A stretch of 64,000 nucleotides of DNA from Paractinoplanes deccanensis (GCF_016862115.1 NZ_BOMI01000125.1:1-64000); one strand, 5' to 3'; shown: positions 16,921 through 25,716, counted from the stretch's first letter. Translations and numbers: made by a program. Notes: generated by a model not told the origin, from the letters alone.

Positions 16921-16991
16921 CACGCAGCACATAAGTGTACGTTTCGGGCGATAATGCGTAAAATCCCCCAGCGTGAATTTCGGGGGTTCGT
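16921..16991 (+). promoter_or_regulatory. AT-rich putative promoter of the FtsK-like operon
   Basis: This is a local drop in GC just before the FtsK-like gene. It contains GATAAT (16950-16955), a good -10 candidate, and TAAAAT a few bases later. No convincing -35 is visible. G-rich sequence (CGGGGG) near 16981 may serve as the ribosome site for the GTG at 16992. Confidence 0.35.
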
Positions 16992-19592
16992 GTGGGTAGC
17001 CACCGCAACGCGCTGGTCGCCGTCGTCCGGCAGGAACTGGCCGAGGCGCGCGGTGCCGCCCGTGCGGTGCTGGCCGAGGCGGAGTCGGCGCGCGGCGAGG
17101 CGCAGAACCGGCGCCGGCTCGTCCGGGAGGCGTACGCGACCTGCCTGAACCAGCTCGCCGAGGCGCGCGACGCGGCCCGGCGCGACATCCAGCGCCGCTT
17201 CCAGCACGAGTCGGCCCGGCTGGCGAACAACGTGCGCCGGCTCGCCGCCATCAACGCCACCGGAGCGGCCGGCCTGCCGTGGCGGATGTGGTCGCCCACC
17301 GAGCCGTCGCCCGGCGCCCGCCCCGGGCTGCTGCGGATCGGCTCGCTCAACGTCGACGACACCGCCGCCCTGCCCGCGCTGGTGCCCTTCCTCGACGCCG
17401 CGCACCTGCACTTCGAGGGCGCGCCGGCGGTGGCGGACGGGGTGATCACCGGCCTGCTGCTGCGCGCGCTGGGCAGCAGCCGGCCCGGCGACGTCGAGCT
17501 CATCGTCTACGACCCCGAGCACCTCGGCGGCACGCTCGCGCCGTTCGCCCCGCTCGGCATCTCGTTCGTCGGGCCCGGATCGCTCGGGTCCACGCTGGAC
17601 GGGCTGGTCGAGCACATCTGCCGGGTCAACGAGACCGTGCTGGCCGGCGAGCACCAGTCGCTGTCCGACCTCACCGCGGCGACCGCGGGCCCCCGGCCGG
17701 AGCCGTGGCGGGTCGTGGTGCTGCTCGCCGACGCGGCCACCGCCGAGGAGCTGACCAACGGGCAGCGGGCGCAGCTCGACCGGATCGTGCGCACGGGCGT
17801 CGCGTGCGGCGTACACCTGATGGTCCGGGGCCTGTCCCTGCCGGACCATCCCACCGTCCGGCGCCTCGTGGTCGGCGATCAGACCGCGACCTGCGACATC
17901 ACCGGCGATCTGGAGATCCGGCTCGATCCGCCGCCGCCCGCCGAGCGGGTGATCTCGTATTGCCGGGCCACCGCCGAGCGCCTGCGCGCCGGTCCGCCGC
18001 CCGCCCGCTTCACCGACCTGGAGCCGCGCGAGCTGTGGACCGAGTCGTCCCTGCACGGCCTCGTCGCGCCCGTCGGCGACGCCACCGACGGCTCGCTCGT
18101 CGAGGTGCCGCTCGGCGACGATCCGCCGCACGCCCTCATCGGCGGCCCCTCCGGATCGGGCAAGACCAATCTGCTGTACGCCTGGCTGGCCGCCCTCGCC
18201 ACCCGCTACGGGCCCGAGGAGCTCGCGCTCTACCTGCTCGACTTCAAGGAGGGCGTGTCGTTCGCCCGCTTCGTGCCGGGGCCGCGCGACCCGGCGTGGC
18301 TGCCGCAGGTGCGCCTCGCCGGCATCAACGTCAACGGCGACCGGGAGTTCGGCCTGGCCATGCTGCGGCACCTGAGCGAGGAGCTGCGCACCCGGGCGCA
18401 GGCCGCCAAGCGGGTCGACGCCACCAAGCTCGCCGAGCTGCGCGCCGAGGACCCCGGCGGGCACTGGCCGCGGATCGTGGCCGTGATCGACGAGTTCCAG
18501 GTGCTGCTGGCCGGCCGCGACGCCGTCGCCGACGAGGCGGTCACGCTGCTGGAGGACCTGGCCCGGCGCGGCCGCTCGCAGGGCATCCACCTCGTGCTGG
18601 CCAGCCAGGACGTCTCCGGCATCGAGGCGCTGTGGGGCCGCTCCGGCCTGATCGGACAGTTCACGCTGCGCATCGCCCTGCCCAAGGCCCGCCGCATCCT
18701 GGCCGACGACAACCTGGCCGCCGCGGTGATCCCGCGCTTCCACGCGGTGGTCAACACGCAGTCCGGCGCGTCCGGGGCCAACCAGGTCGTCCGGCTGCCC
18801 GACGCGGGCGACCGGCTGGTCTGGCGCAGCCTCCAGCGGCGCCTGTGGCGCGACCGTCCGGAGGGCTGCGAGGAGCCCCGGCTCTTCGACGGCGACGCGG
18901 TGCCCCGCCTGCCGGACAGCTGCCGCCCGGCGGGCCCGGTGCCGGACGTGGCGGCGCCGGTCGGCTCGTCGCCGGGCGCGGTGCTCGGCGAGCGGATCGA
19001 CGTGGCGGCCCGCCCGGCCCGGTTGCGGCTCGGCCGCATGCCCGGACGCAATCTGGCGGTGCTCGGCACCCGCACGGAAGAGGCCTGTGATGTGATCGCC
19101 GCGGCCGCGCTCTCCCTGGCCGCGCAGGGGCCCGCGCACTTCAGCGTGGTCTGCCTCGACGCCGACGCGGCCCGGGCGGCGGCCCGGCTGATCGCGGAGC
19201 TGCCCACCGCGGACTGGTGCGACGAGCTGCCGGAGGACCCTTTCGGCCCGGTGCCGCACTACGTGCTCGGCTACGCGCTGGACGCCGGCACCGACCCGGC
19301 CGCGCTGCGCCGCCTGCTGGTCGACGGCCCCGAGCACCGCACCCACGTGCTGGGCTGGTGGCGCTCGGTGGCCCGGCTGCGCGACAGCCTGGGCGGTCCC
19401 GCGGCCCGGCTGGACCCGATCGGCGCATGGGTGGCGCTCGACGTTCAGGGCGCCGACCTCGCGCCGCTCTATCCGCAGCCCGGCGGCCCCACCTGGTATC
19501 CGCGCACCCGGCGCGCGCTCTTCTTCGACCGTTCCGTGCACCGCACCCCGGAAGTCATCGTCCCGTACGAGGTGAACAGTGACCACACGTGA
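16992..19592 (+). CDS. FtsK/SpoIIIE-like ATPase, coiled-coil N-terminus
   Basis: Protein of 866 aa. Residues 1-100 form a charged helical coiled coil. A P-loop-like domain without Walker motifs follows (about 110-330). The active FtsK/SpoIIIE-type core has Walker A GGPSGSGKT near residue 384, LALYLLDFKEGVSFARF, Walker B IVAVIDEFQVLL near 495 and LARRGRSQGIHLVLASQDVS. A C-terminal third domain carries a degenerate nucleotide motif (NLAVLGTRTEE). No membrane helix is seen. The three-part layout recalls EccC of type VII secretion, but only the middle P-loop is intact and no ESX genes are near. The 14-base overlap with the next gene ties it to a membrane partner. Confidence 0.82.
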   Translation: MGSHRNALVAVVRQELAEARGAARAVLAEAESARGEAQNRRRLVREAYATCLNQLAEARDAARRDIQRRFQHESARLANNVRRLAAINATGAAGLPWRMWSPTEPSPGARPGLLRIGSLNVDDTAALPALVPFLDAAHLHFEGAPAVADGVITGLLLRALGSSRPGDVELIVYDPEHLGGTLAPFAPLGISFVGPGSLGSTLDGLVEHICRVNETVLAGEHQSLSDLTAATAGPRPEPWRVVVLLADAATAEELTNGQRAQLDRIVRTGVACGVHLMVRGLSLPDHPTVRRLVVGDQTATCDITGDLEIRLDPPPPAERVISYCRATAERLRAGPPPARFTDLEPRELWTESSLHGLVAPVGDATDGSLVEVPLGDDPPHALIGGPSGSGKTNLLYAWLAALATRYGPEELALYLLDFKEGVSFARFVPGPRDPAWLPQVRLAGINVNGDREFGLAMLRHLSEELRTRAQAAKRVDATKLAELRAEDPGGHWPRIVAVIDEFQVLLAGRDAVADEAVTLLEDLARRGRSQGIHLVLASQDVSGIEALWGRSGLIGQFTLRIALPKARRILADDNLAAAVIPRFHAVVNTQSGASGANQVVRLPDAGDRLVWRSLQRRLWRDRPEGCEEPRLFDGDAVPRLPDSCRPAGPVPDVAAPVGSSPGAVLGERIDVAARPARLRLGRMPGRNLAVLGTRTEEACDVIAAAALSLAAQGPAHFSVVCLDADAARAAARLIAELPTADWCDELPEDPFGPVPHYVLGYALDAGTDPAALRRLLVDGPEHRTHVLGWWRSVARLRDSLGGPAARLDPIGAWVALDVQGADLAPLYPQPGGPTWYPRTRRALFFDRSVHRTPEVIVPYEVNSDHT

Positions 19593-20316
19593 TCGCCAGC
19601 CCATCGGGCGCGACTACCAGCTGATGGTGAGCGCGCTGGCGGAGGCGACCCGGCGCCGCGACGCCGAGATGGGCAACGCCGAGCAGGCCTACCAGGAGAG
19701 CGCCGCGCAGGCCGCGGGCGAGCTGTCGCGGGCCGAGGGGGACGCGCTCTCCGCCGACCGCTGGGCGGGCGCGGCCGCGGCCCAGGTGCTCGACGTCGAC
19801 CGGGAGGCGGCCCGGCTCTGGGACCAGCTGCGCCGCGCCCGCGGGCTGCGGGTGCGGGCGCTCGGCGAGATGCCGGAGCCCGTGCCGGTGGACGCCCTGC
19901 CCCGGGTGGCCCTGCCCCGCAGCCCCGAGTCGCCGCACGTCAAGGCGCCGCGCATGCTGCTCGCCCAGGTCGCCGACCGCATCGACCACACCATCCGCCC
20001 CGCCGGCCGCCGCGCCCTGCCCCGCTGGGCGCTCCCCCTGCTCCCGCTGGTGGGCGCGCTGGTCGCGGCCCTCGCGGGCCTCGTCGGGTCCGGCCTGGTG
20101 ACCATCGGCGGTACGGGGGTGTGGGGCGGGACGCTGCTGCGCGGGCTCGGCTGGCTCGCGTTCCTGGTCGCGCCCTCGGCCGGCGTGCCGGTGGCCGCGC
20201 TCTTCGCCCACAAGCGGCTCCAGGCCCGCCTCGACATCGGCGGCATCGGGCTGACCCTCCTCGGCGGGATGATCTCCGCGACGCTGATGTCGCTGGCCTT
20301 CGCGGCGACGCACTGA
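19579..20316 (+). CDS. Membrane protein coupled to the FtsK-like ATPase
   Basis: Protein of 245 aa. Residues 1-100 are a charged helical region with a heptad-like pattern (LSRAEGDALSADRWAG and VDREAARLWDQLRRARG). About 145-240 contain three membrane helices separated by short loops. The GTG at 19579 overlaps the end of the ATPase gene by 14 bases. The natural reading is that this is the membrane anchor or channel subunit for the ATPase, with both N-terminal coils perhaps interacting. I know no named family for it. Confidence 0.7.
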   Translation: MTTRDRQPIGRDYQLMVSALAEATRRRDAEMGNAEQAYQESAAQAAGELSRAEGDALSADRWAGAAAAQVLDVDREAARLWDQLRRARGLRVRALGEMPEPVPVDALPRVALPRSPESPHVKAPRMLLAQVADRIDHTIRPAGRRALPRWALPLLPLVGALVAALAGLVGSGLVTIGGTGVWGGTLLRGLGWLAFLVAPSAGVPVAALFAHKRLQARLDIGGIGLTLLGGMISATLMSLAFAATH

Positions 20317-20352
20317 GGCTTGGCGGGCACCGCGAGGGGGTAAAGCGGCCCC

Positions 20353-21642
20353 GTGGGCGGATATGGGTGGCAAATCGTTCTGGTGATCGTGCTGGTGCTG
20401 GTCAACGCCGCCTTCTCGGGCAGCGAGATGGCGCTGATCTCGCTGCGCGACAGCCAGCTCCAGCGCCTCGAACGGCAGTCGCGCGGCGGCCGGACGCTGG
20501 CCCGCCTGGCCCGTGACCCCAACCGGTTCCTGGCGACCATCCAGATCGGCATCACGCTGGCCGGCTTCCTCGCGTCGGCGGCCGCGGCGACCTCGCTCGC
20601 CAAGCCGCTCACCGGCCCGCTCGGCTTCCTCGGCACCGCTGCCGAGCCGGTCGCCATCGTGCTGGTCACGATCGTGCTGACGTTCTTCACGCTGGTGGTC
20701 GGCGAGCTCGCGCCCAAGCGCATCGCGATGCAGCGCGCCGAGGGCTGGGCCCTGCTGGCCGCGCGCCCCCTCGACATGCTGGCCACCCTGTCGCGGCCGG
20801 CGATCTGGCTGCTCGGCAAGGCGACGGACCTGGTCGTACGGCTCTCCGGCGTGGATCCGAACGCGACGCGCGAGGAGGTGAGCGCCGAGGAGATCCGCGA
20901 CATGGTCACCCAGCAGCAGGAGTTCACCCCCGAGCAGCGCACGATCATCAGCGGCGCCTTCGAGATCGCCGAGCGGATGCTGCGCGAGGTGCTGGTGCCG
21001 CGCCGCGACGTGCTGATCCTGCCGGCCGACCTGCCGGCGAAGGAGGCGCTCACCCGGCTCATCGCCAGCGGCCACTCGCGGGCGCCGGTGACCGGGCCGA
21101 TGGGCCTCGACGACGTGCTCGGCGTGGTGCACCTGCGCGACCTGATCGACGCCGGGGGCCCGGTGCGCGACCACATGTTCACCGCGCTCTTCCTGCCCGA
21201 GACGCTGAAGGTCTCCGACGCGATGCGCCAGCTGCGCGCGCAGCACCAGCAGTTCGCCTTCGTGGTCGACGAGCGCGGCGCCATCGACGGCATCATCACC
21301 ATGGAGGACCTGGTCGAGGAGGTCGTCGGCGAGATCTACGACGAGACCGACCGCGATGTGCAGTCGGTGGTCCGCGAGCCGGACGGCGCGATGCTGCTGC
21401 CCGGCACCTTCCCGATCCACGACCTGCCCGACATCGGCGTCGACCTGGACCGCGAGGACGAGGGCGGCGACTACACCACGGTGGCCGGGCTGGTCCTCGC
21501 CCACCTCGGGCACATACCCACCACCCCGGGCGAGGTGATCGAGGTCGACGGCCACAGCGCCGAGGTCACCGAGGTCACCGGCCGGGCCATCACGCGGATT
21601 CGGCTGCGCCCGGCGGCGCGGGAGGACCCGGAGTTCGACTGA
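20353..21642 (+). CDS. CNNM/CorC-type membrane protein with CBS domains
   Basis: Protein of 429 aa (often annotated as hemolysin-like). An N-terminal DUF21/CNNM membrane domain of about four helices contains NAAFSGSEMALISLR and VVGELAPKRIAMQ. Two CBS modules follow (about 190-330), with EVLVPRRDVLILP and VVDERGAIDGIITMEDLVEE. The C-terminal transporter-associated CorC_HlyC domain has the GTFPIHDLPD element. Members are proposed Mg/Co efflux or ion-homeostasis proteins. The start is GTG 20353. Its 3' end overlaps the opposite-strand hypothetical gene by 53 bases. Confidence 0.88.
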   Translation: MGGYGWQIVLVIVLVLVNAAFSGSEMALISLRDSQLQRLERQSRGGRTLARLARDPNRFLATIQIGITLAGFLASAAAATSLAKPLTGPLGFLGTAAEPVAIVLVTIVLTFFTLVVGELAPKRIAMQRAEGWALLAARPLDMLATLSRPAIWLLGKATDLVVRLSGVDPNATREEVSAEEIRDMVTQQQEFTPEQRTIISGAFEIAERMLREVLVPRRDVLILPADLPAKEALTRLIASGHSRAPVTGPMGLDDVLGVVHLRDLIDAGGPVRDHMFTALFLPETLKVSDAMRQLRAQHQQFAFVVDERGAIDGIITMEDLVEEVVGEIYDETDRDVQSVVREPDGAMLLPGTFPIHDLPDIGVDLDREDEGGDYTTVAGLVLAHLGHIPTTPGEVIEVDGHSAEVTEVTGRAITRIRLRPAAREDPEFD

Positions 21643-21943
21643 GGCCGTCGCGGTAGGCGACGGAGAGCACGGCGTGGGCGACGAGGACGGCGTGGTCCTT
21701 GACGTCGTACGGGCCGACGCGCAGCTCGACGGCGTGGTTGCCGAAGAGGGCGCGCACGGTCCAGCTGTTCGGATGGCGATCGTCCTCGCGGCTGCGGTTG
21801 ACGATCACCTGGGTGGCCGAGCGGATGTTGACCGCTGACCACTTCTCGTCGGCGGTCGGCCAGGCCCGGAACCAGCCGGGAGCGACGGCGAGGGCCTCCT
21901 TGCCCGCCTCGGCGAGCGCCCACTCCATCTGCTCAGGCGTCAT
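21590..21943 (-). CDS. Hypothetical protein, 117 aa
   Basis: Small soluble protein with several Trp and Ile/Val strands (WSAVNIRSATQVIVNRS, WTVRALFGNHAVELRVG) and an Ala/Pro-rich C-terminal tail. No family is recognised. The ATG at 21943 follows a conventional layout. Its 3' 53 bases overlap the end of the convergent CBS-domain gene, and the overlapping tail (GPPAPPGAAESA) may be a non-functional extension. The compact, non-repetitive core argues for a real gene. Confidence 0.55.
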   Translation of the reverse strand: MTPEQMEWALAEAGKEALAVAPGWFRAWPTADEKWSAVNIRSATQVIVNRSREDDRHPNSWTVRALFGNHAVELRVGPYDVKDHAVLVAHAVLSVAYRDGLSRTPGPPAPPGAAESA

Positions 21944-21988
21944 ACCGCAGATCGTAGGGGCCGCTCGCGGCGAGCGGCCCCGAACCGC

Positions 21989-22837
21989 TCAGTACGTGTA
22001 GAAACCCTTGCCGCTCTTGCGGCCCAGGTCGCCCGCGCTGACCATGCGCTGGAGCAGCTCCGGCGGGAAGAACTTCTCGTCGGCGGTGTCGCGGTAGATG
22101 TTGCTCGCCGCGTTCAGCATGACGTCGAGGCCGGTCAGGTCGACCGTGGCCAGCGGGCCCATGGAGTGGCCGAAGCCCAGCTTCATCACGGTGTCGAGGT
22201 CGGCCGCGCTCACCACGCCGGTCTCGACCAGCTTGATCGCCTCGACCAGCAGGGCGGAGAAGAGCCGGTTGGAGACGAAGCCGGCCACGTCGCGCTTGAC
22301 CTCGACGCAGGTCTTGCCGACCTCCTCCGCGTACGCCCGGGCGGCGGCCAGCGCGTCGTCCGAGGTCTGGTAGCCGCGGACCAGCTCGACCAGCTTCATC
22401 ATCGGCACCGGCGAGAAGAAGTGGATGCCGACGACCGACTCGGGCCGCTCGGTCACCGCGGCGATCTGGGTGATCGGGATGGCCGAGGTGTTGGTGCCGA
22501 GGACCGCGCCGGACTTGCAGATCTTGTCGAGCGCGCGGAAGACCTCGTGCTTCGCCTCGACCTTCTCGTAGATCGCCTCGACCACCACGTCCGCGTCGGC
22601 GGCCGCGTCGAGGTCGGTGGTGGCCGTGATGCGGCCGACGGTCGCCTCCACGTCCTCCTCGGAGATCTTGCCCTTGGCCGCGAACCGGCCCAGCGAATCC
22701 CGGATCGCCGCCATGCCCCGGGCCAGCGAGGCGTCGTCGACGTCCCGCATGGTGACCTGCCAGCCCGCCTGCGCCGAGACCTGCGCGATGCCGGAACCCA
22801 TCAGTCCGGAGCCGATGACCGCGAGTCGACCCGCCAT
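21989..22837 (-). CDS. hbd: 3-hydroxybutyryl-CoA dehydrogenase
   Basis: NAD(P)-dependent dehydrogenase of 282 aa. The Rossmann motif GSGLMGSGIAQV is at the N-terminus. The catalytic His lies in VGIHFFSPVPMMKLVELV, and the C-terminal dimer domain contains VAGFVSNRLF and GHSMGPLATVDLTGLD. The final GRKSGKGFYTY is typical. It reduces acetoacetyl-CoA, or reverses that step, so it is a natural partner for the thiolase at 1732 in the butyrate or ethylmalonyl-CoA route. GGAGGG lies before the ATG. An 8-base CTTAACGG element upstream matches half of the operator-like palindrome in the thl/mce promoter. Confidence 0.95.
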   Translation of the reverse strand: MAGRLAVIGSGLMGSGIAQVSAQAGWQVTMRDVDDASLARGMAAIRDSLGRFAAKGKISEEDVEATVGRITATTDLDAAADADVVVEAIYEKVEAKHEVFRALDKICKSGAVLGTNTSAIPITQIAAVTERPESVVGIHFFSPVPMMKLVELVRGYQTSDDALAAARAYAEEVGKTCVEVKRDVAGFVSNRLFSALLVEAIKLVETGVVSAADLDTVMKLGFGHSMGPLATVDLTGLDVMLNAASNIYRDTADEKFFPPELLQRMVSAGDLGRKSGKGFYTY

Positions 22838-22877
22838 GTGCCCTCCTCAGAAGTGCCGTGTGCTCGGCCTCACCCTA

Positions 22878-22885
22878 CTTAACGG
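22878..22885. promoter_or_regulatory. CTTAACGG element upstream of hbd
   Basis: CTTAACGG lies about 41 bases before the hbd start, in the divergent gap with the DUF2007-like gene. The same 8 bases open the second palindrome at 2957 near thl/mce. The right half here is weaker, so it is a candidate half-site only. Confidence 0.25.
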
Positions 22886-22955
22886 AAACTCAGGTGCGGA
22901 ACGCCGCCTCTATCGGGGCGAATCCGCGTAAAACGGCTCGTAGCGGTGCGAGACT

Positions 22956-23312
22956 ATGCCCATGGCCACAGGCAACGGCTGGTACCTCATCGGGCCGCTG
23001 ATCGCCGTCGGTCTGGTCGGCTTCCTCGGCGCGGTGTTCTGGCGCATGGGCCTCCAGTGGACCCTCTCCCGCGAGCCCGAAACGGGCGACCCGTGCGCGG
23101 CCGGGCTCGCCATCTTCGGCGAACCCGACGACTACGGCCTGCTCTGCGCGGCGGCCGTGACGGGCGACGCCGAGGTCGCCGACGAGATCCGCCGGCTGCT
23201 CGGCGACGCCGGCATCCGCGCCACCCAGGCGGTCGCCCGCGACGGGCGCACCGCCGTGCTCGTCTTTCCCGAACAGGTCGAGGAGGCCCGCCGCCTGGTG
23301 GGCGCCCTGTGA
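22956..23312 (+). CDS. Membrane-anchored DUF2007-like protein
   Basis: Protein of 118 aa. An N-terminal membrane segment (about residues 8-30, YLIGPLIAVGLVGFLGAVFW) anchors a small cytoplasmic domain. That domain has alternating strand and helix, including DYGLLCAAAVTGDAEVADEI and GIRATQAV, and resembles the DUF2007 signal-transducing family. The function is unknown. Both ATGs (22956 and 22962) are possible starts. I use the first. It is divergent from hbd across 118 bases. Confidence 0.65.
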   Translation: MPMATGNGWYLIGPLIAVGLVGFLGAVFWRMGLQWTLSREPETGDPCAAGLAIFGEPDDYGLLCAAAVTGDAEVADEIRRLLGDAGIRATQAVARDGRTAVLVFPEQVEEARRLVGAL

Positions 23313-23319
23313 GAAGCGC

Positions 23320-24606
23320 CTAGAAGTCGAACGTCGGCTCGGGCACGTCGGCCCGCTCCACCTCGGCGCCCAGATTGGCCAGGTCGGCCACGAAGTCGGG
23401 GTAGCCGCGGTCGATGTGGTGCACCTCGCCCACCTCGGTCACCCCGTCGGCGCACAGGCCCGCGATGACCAGGCCCGCGCCGGCCCGGATGTCGGTGGCC
23501 CGCACCGGCGCCCCGGAGAGGCGGGCGCGGCCGTTCACCACGGCGTGGTGGCCGTCGGTACGGATGTCGGCGCCCAGCCGGACCATCTCGTTCACGAACA
23601 TGAAGCGCCCGTCGAAGATGTTCTCGGTGATCAGCGACGAGCCCTCGGCCACCGAGGCGAGACCCAGCGCCATCGGCAGCAGGTCGGTCGCGAACCCCGG
23701 GTAGGGCAGGGTGACGATGTCGACGGCCTTGGGCCGGTCGTCCATCCGCACCCGGAACTGATTGTCACCCGGCTCGACCGTCGCGCCGGCCGTCACCAGC
23801 TTGTCGAGCGCGATGTCGAGGAACTCGGGCCGCACGCCCTGCACCGTCACGTCGCCGCGGGTCATGGCGGCGGCGAAGGCCCACGTGCCACCCACGATGC
23901 GGTCGCCGACGGTGGTGTGACGCACCGGCCGCAGCTCGTCGACCCCCTCGATGACCAGCGTCGAGGAGCCGGCCCCCTCGATGTGGGCGCCCATGTCGGT
24001 GAGCATCTCGCAGATGTCGACGATCTCCGGCTCCCGGGCCGCGTTGTCGATCTCGGTGGTGCCCTTGGCGAGCACCGCGGCCATCAGCAGGTTCTCGGTG
24101 GCGCCGACGCTCGGGAAGTCCAGCCAAATCTTGCTGCCGCGCAGGCCGTGCGGCGCCGAGGCGATGACGAAGCCGTGCTCGCCCGAGATCTCGGCACCCA
24201 TCCGCGCCAGGCCGCTGACGTGCATGTCGAGCCCGCGCGACCCGATCATGTCGCCGCCCGGCAGCGCCACCCGCACATAGCCGCGGCGGGCCAGCAGCGG
24301 CCCGAGCACGCAGATCGACGCCCGCAGGCGGCGCACCAGGTCGTAGTCGGCCTCGCTGCCCGGCTCGGCGGGCACGTCGATGGTCGCCTCACCGCCGTCC
24401 AGGGTGACCTGGCAGCCCAGCCGCCGCAGCACCTCGGCCATGATGGCGATGTCGGTGATGCGCGGCACGTTGTCCACCACGCTGCGGCCCTGCGCGAGCA
24501 GAGCGACCGCCATCAGCTTGAGCGCGGAGTTCTTCGCGCCACCGACGCCGACCTCACCGGTCAGCGCGGTACCGCCCTTCACCCTGATCACATCCACGCG
24601 GGCCAT
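23320..24606 (-). CDS. murA: UDP-GlcNAc 1-carboxyvinyltransferase MurA, Asp variant
   Basis: First committed enzyme of peptidoglycan synthesis, adding enolpyruvyl from PEP to UDP-GlcNAc. The chain has 428 aa. VGGAKNSALKLM with the substrate Lys is near residue 25. The catalytic loop reads ALPGGDMIGSRGLDMHVSG, with Asp119 where E. coli has Cys115 in GGCTIGAR. Several mycobacteria and other actinobacteria also have Asp, which is known to confer fosfomycin resistance because the drug alkylates that Cys. The rest, including VGATENLLMAAVLA and PYPGFATDLLP, is normal. It is divergent from the adenosyltransferase over 41 bases. Confidence 0.95.
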   Translation of the reverse strand: MARVDVIRVKGGTALTGEVGVGGAKNSALKLMAVALLAQGRSVVDNVPRITDIAIMAEVLRRLGCQVTLDGGEATIDVPAEPGSEADYDLVRRLRASICVLGPLLARRGYVRVALPGGDMIGSRGLDMHVSGLARMGAEISGEHGFVIASAPHGLRGSKIWLDFPSVGATENLLMAAVLAKGTTEIDNAAREPEIVDICEMLTDMGAHIEGAGSSTLVIEGVDELRPVRHTTVGDRIVGGTWAFAAAMTRGDVTVQGVRPEFLDIALDKLVTAGATVEPGDNQFRVRMDDRPKAVDIVTLPYPGFATDLLPMALGLASVAEGSSLITENIFDGRFMFVNEMVRLGADIRTDGHHAVVNGRARLSGAPVRATDIRAGAGLVIAGLCADGVTEVGEVHHIDRGYPDFVADLANLGAEVERADVPEPTFDF

Positions 24607-24647
24607 GGTATGAGCCGCCGACGAACCGCCCTCCGTAGGGTGGGGGC

Positions 24648-25226
24648 ATGGCCGTTCATCTCACTCGCATCTACACCCGCGCCGGCGACGGCGGGCAGAC
24701 CCGCCTCGGCAACAACGAGGTCGCGGCGAAGACCGATCCGCGCATCCAGGCGTACGCGGACGCCGACGAGTGCAACGCCGCGCTGGGCGTCGCCCTGGCC
24801 ATGGGTGACCTGCCCGAGGACGTGAAACGGGTGCTCGGCGTCGTACAGAATGATCTCTTCGACGTCGGCGCCGACCTCTGCAACCCGGCGTCCGAGGACC
24901 CGCCCTATCCGCCGCTGCGGATCACCGAGGAGTACGTGACCCGCCTCGAGAAGTGGTGCGACGAGTTCCTGGAGCCCCTCCCGGCGCTCGACAGCTTCAT
25001 CCTCCCGGGCGGCACCCCCGGCGCGGCCCTGCTCCACGTGGCCCGCACCGTGGCGCGGCGCGCGGAACGCTCGGCGTGGGCGCTCGTCGAGGCGGACCCG
25101 TCGCGCACCGGCGAGATGCCGGCCAAATACCTGAACCGCCTCTCCGACCTGCTGTTCATCCTGTCCCGCACGGCGAACCCCGGAGGCGACGTCAAGTGGG
25201 TCCCGGGCGGCGGCACGGCGGAGTAG
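24648..25226 (+). CDS. pduO: Cob(I)alamin adenosyltransferase, PduO type
   Basis: ATP:cobalamin adenosyltransferase of 192 aa that makes adenosylcobalamin for enzymes such as methylmalonyl-CoA mutase. N-terminal TRAGDGGQTRLGNN is the ATP-binding signature. The mid-chain QNDLFDVGADL is typical, and the C-terminal helices carry PAKYLNRLSDLLFILSR. All are typical of the MMAB/PduO branch, not of BtuR/CobA. It fits the methylmalonyl-CoA genes at the left end of the window. The VOC gene begins 2 bases after its stop, so they are probably co-transcribed. Confidence 0.95.
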   Translation: MAVHLTRIYTRAGDGGQTRLGNNEVAAKTDPRIQAYADADECNAALGVALAMGDLPEDVKRVLGVVQNDLFDVGADLCNPASEDPPYPPLRITEEYVTRLEKWCDEFLEPLPALDSFILPGGTPGAALLHVARTVARRAERSAWALVEADPSRTGEMPAKYLNRLSDLLFILSRTANPGGDVKWVPGGGTAE

Positions 25227-25228
25227 GA

Positions 25229-25618
25229 ATGCTGCACCACGTCGAGCTGTGGGTGCCCGACCTGGCCGGCTCCCTGCGCCCGTGGGGCTGGCTGCTGGGC
25301 GAGCTGGGCTGGAAGCGGTACCAGGACTGGCCGGGCGGCAGGTCCTGGCGGCACGGCGAGGTCTACCTCGTGATGGAGCAGTCGCCGGCGCTGTCGGGCA
25401 CGGTGCACGACCGGCTGGCGCCGGGGCTCAACCACCTGGCCTTCACGGTGGGCGGGCGCGCCGAGGTCGACCGGCTGGTGGAGGAGTCGGGGCAGCACGG
25501 GTGGGGGTTGCTCTTTCCCGACAAGCATCCGCACGCGGGAGGGCCGGAGTCGTACGCGGCCTACCTGGAGGACGCGTGGGGCTTCGAGGTGGAGCTCCAG
25601 CCGGGCCCGCCGGACTGA
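25229..25618 (+). CDS. VOC-family protein, 129 aa
   Basis: Glyoxalase/bleomycin-resistance-fold protein. It opens MLHHVELWVPDLAGS with the first His and later has LNHLAFTVGGRAEV and a Glu-bearing GFEVELQPG. The chain holds two beta-alpha-beta-beta-beta halves. The substrate cannot be judged from sequence. The ATG starts 2 bases after the adenosyltransferase stop. Confidence 0.8.
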   Translation: MLHHVELWVPDLAGSLRPWGWLLGELGWKRYQDWPGGRSWRHGEVYLVMEQSPALSGTVHDRLAPGLNHLAFTVGGRAEVDRLVEESGQHGWGLLFPDKHPHAGGPESYAAYLEDAWGFEVELQPGPPD

Positions 25619-25650
25619 AATTCGCTTCCCCGGCCTGTCACGATGGAGGC

Positions 25651-25716
25651 ATGACCTCGCGCGTAGGTGATTTTGCCCGGCCCCGTTGGCGGCCGGCCGA
25701 TCCCACGCGCGGGTGA
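25651..25716 (+). CDS. Possible leader peptide of the PheRS-like gene
   Basis: A 21-codon frame starts at ATG 25651 with GGAGG immediately before it and ends at TGA 25716, 50 bases before the PheRS-like gene. The peptide (MTSRVGDF then an Arg/Pro-rich tail) contains one rare TTT Phe codon and a Trp codon. The stop lies 11 bases before a hairpin that covers the downstream ribosome site. It could be a real attenuation leader or a chance ORF. The ribosome-site spacing is very short, so the call is tentative. Confidence 0.35.
   Translation: MTSRVGDFARPRWRPADPTRG

Noticed and set aside
14225..17503. Very long minus-strand open frame (over 1000 codons)
   Set aside because: It is the antiphase of the DUF4126, membrane-protein and FtsK-like genes. 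The translation is Arg/His/Gly/Asp-rich with no domain, as expected in GC-rich DNA.
16671..19604. Minus-strand open frame opposite the FtsK-like gene
   Set aside because: The plus strand holds clear Walker motifs. The minus frame has only low-complexity Arg/Gly/Ala sequence.
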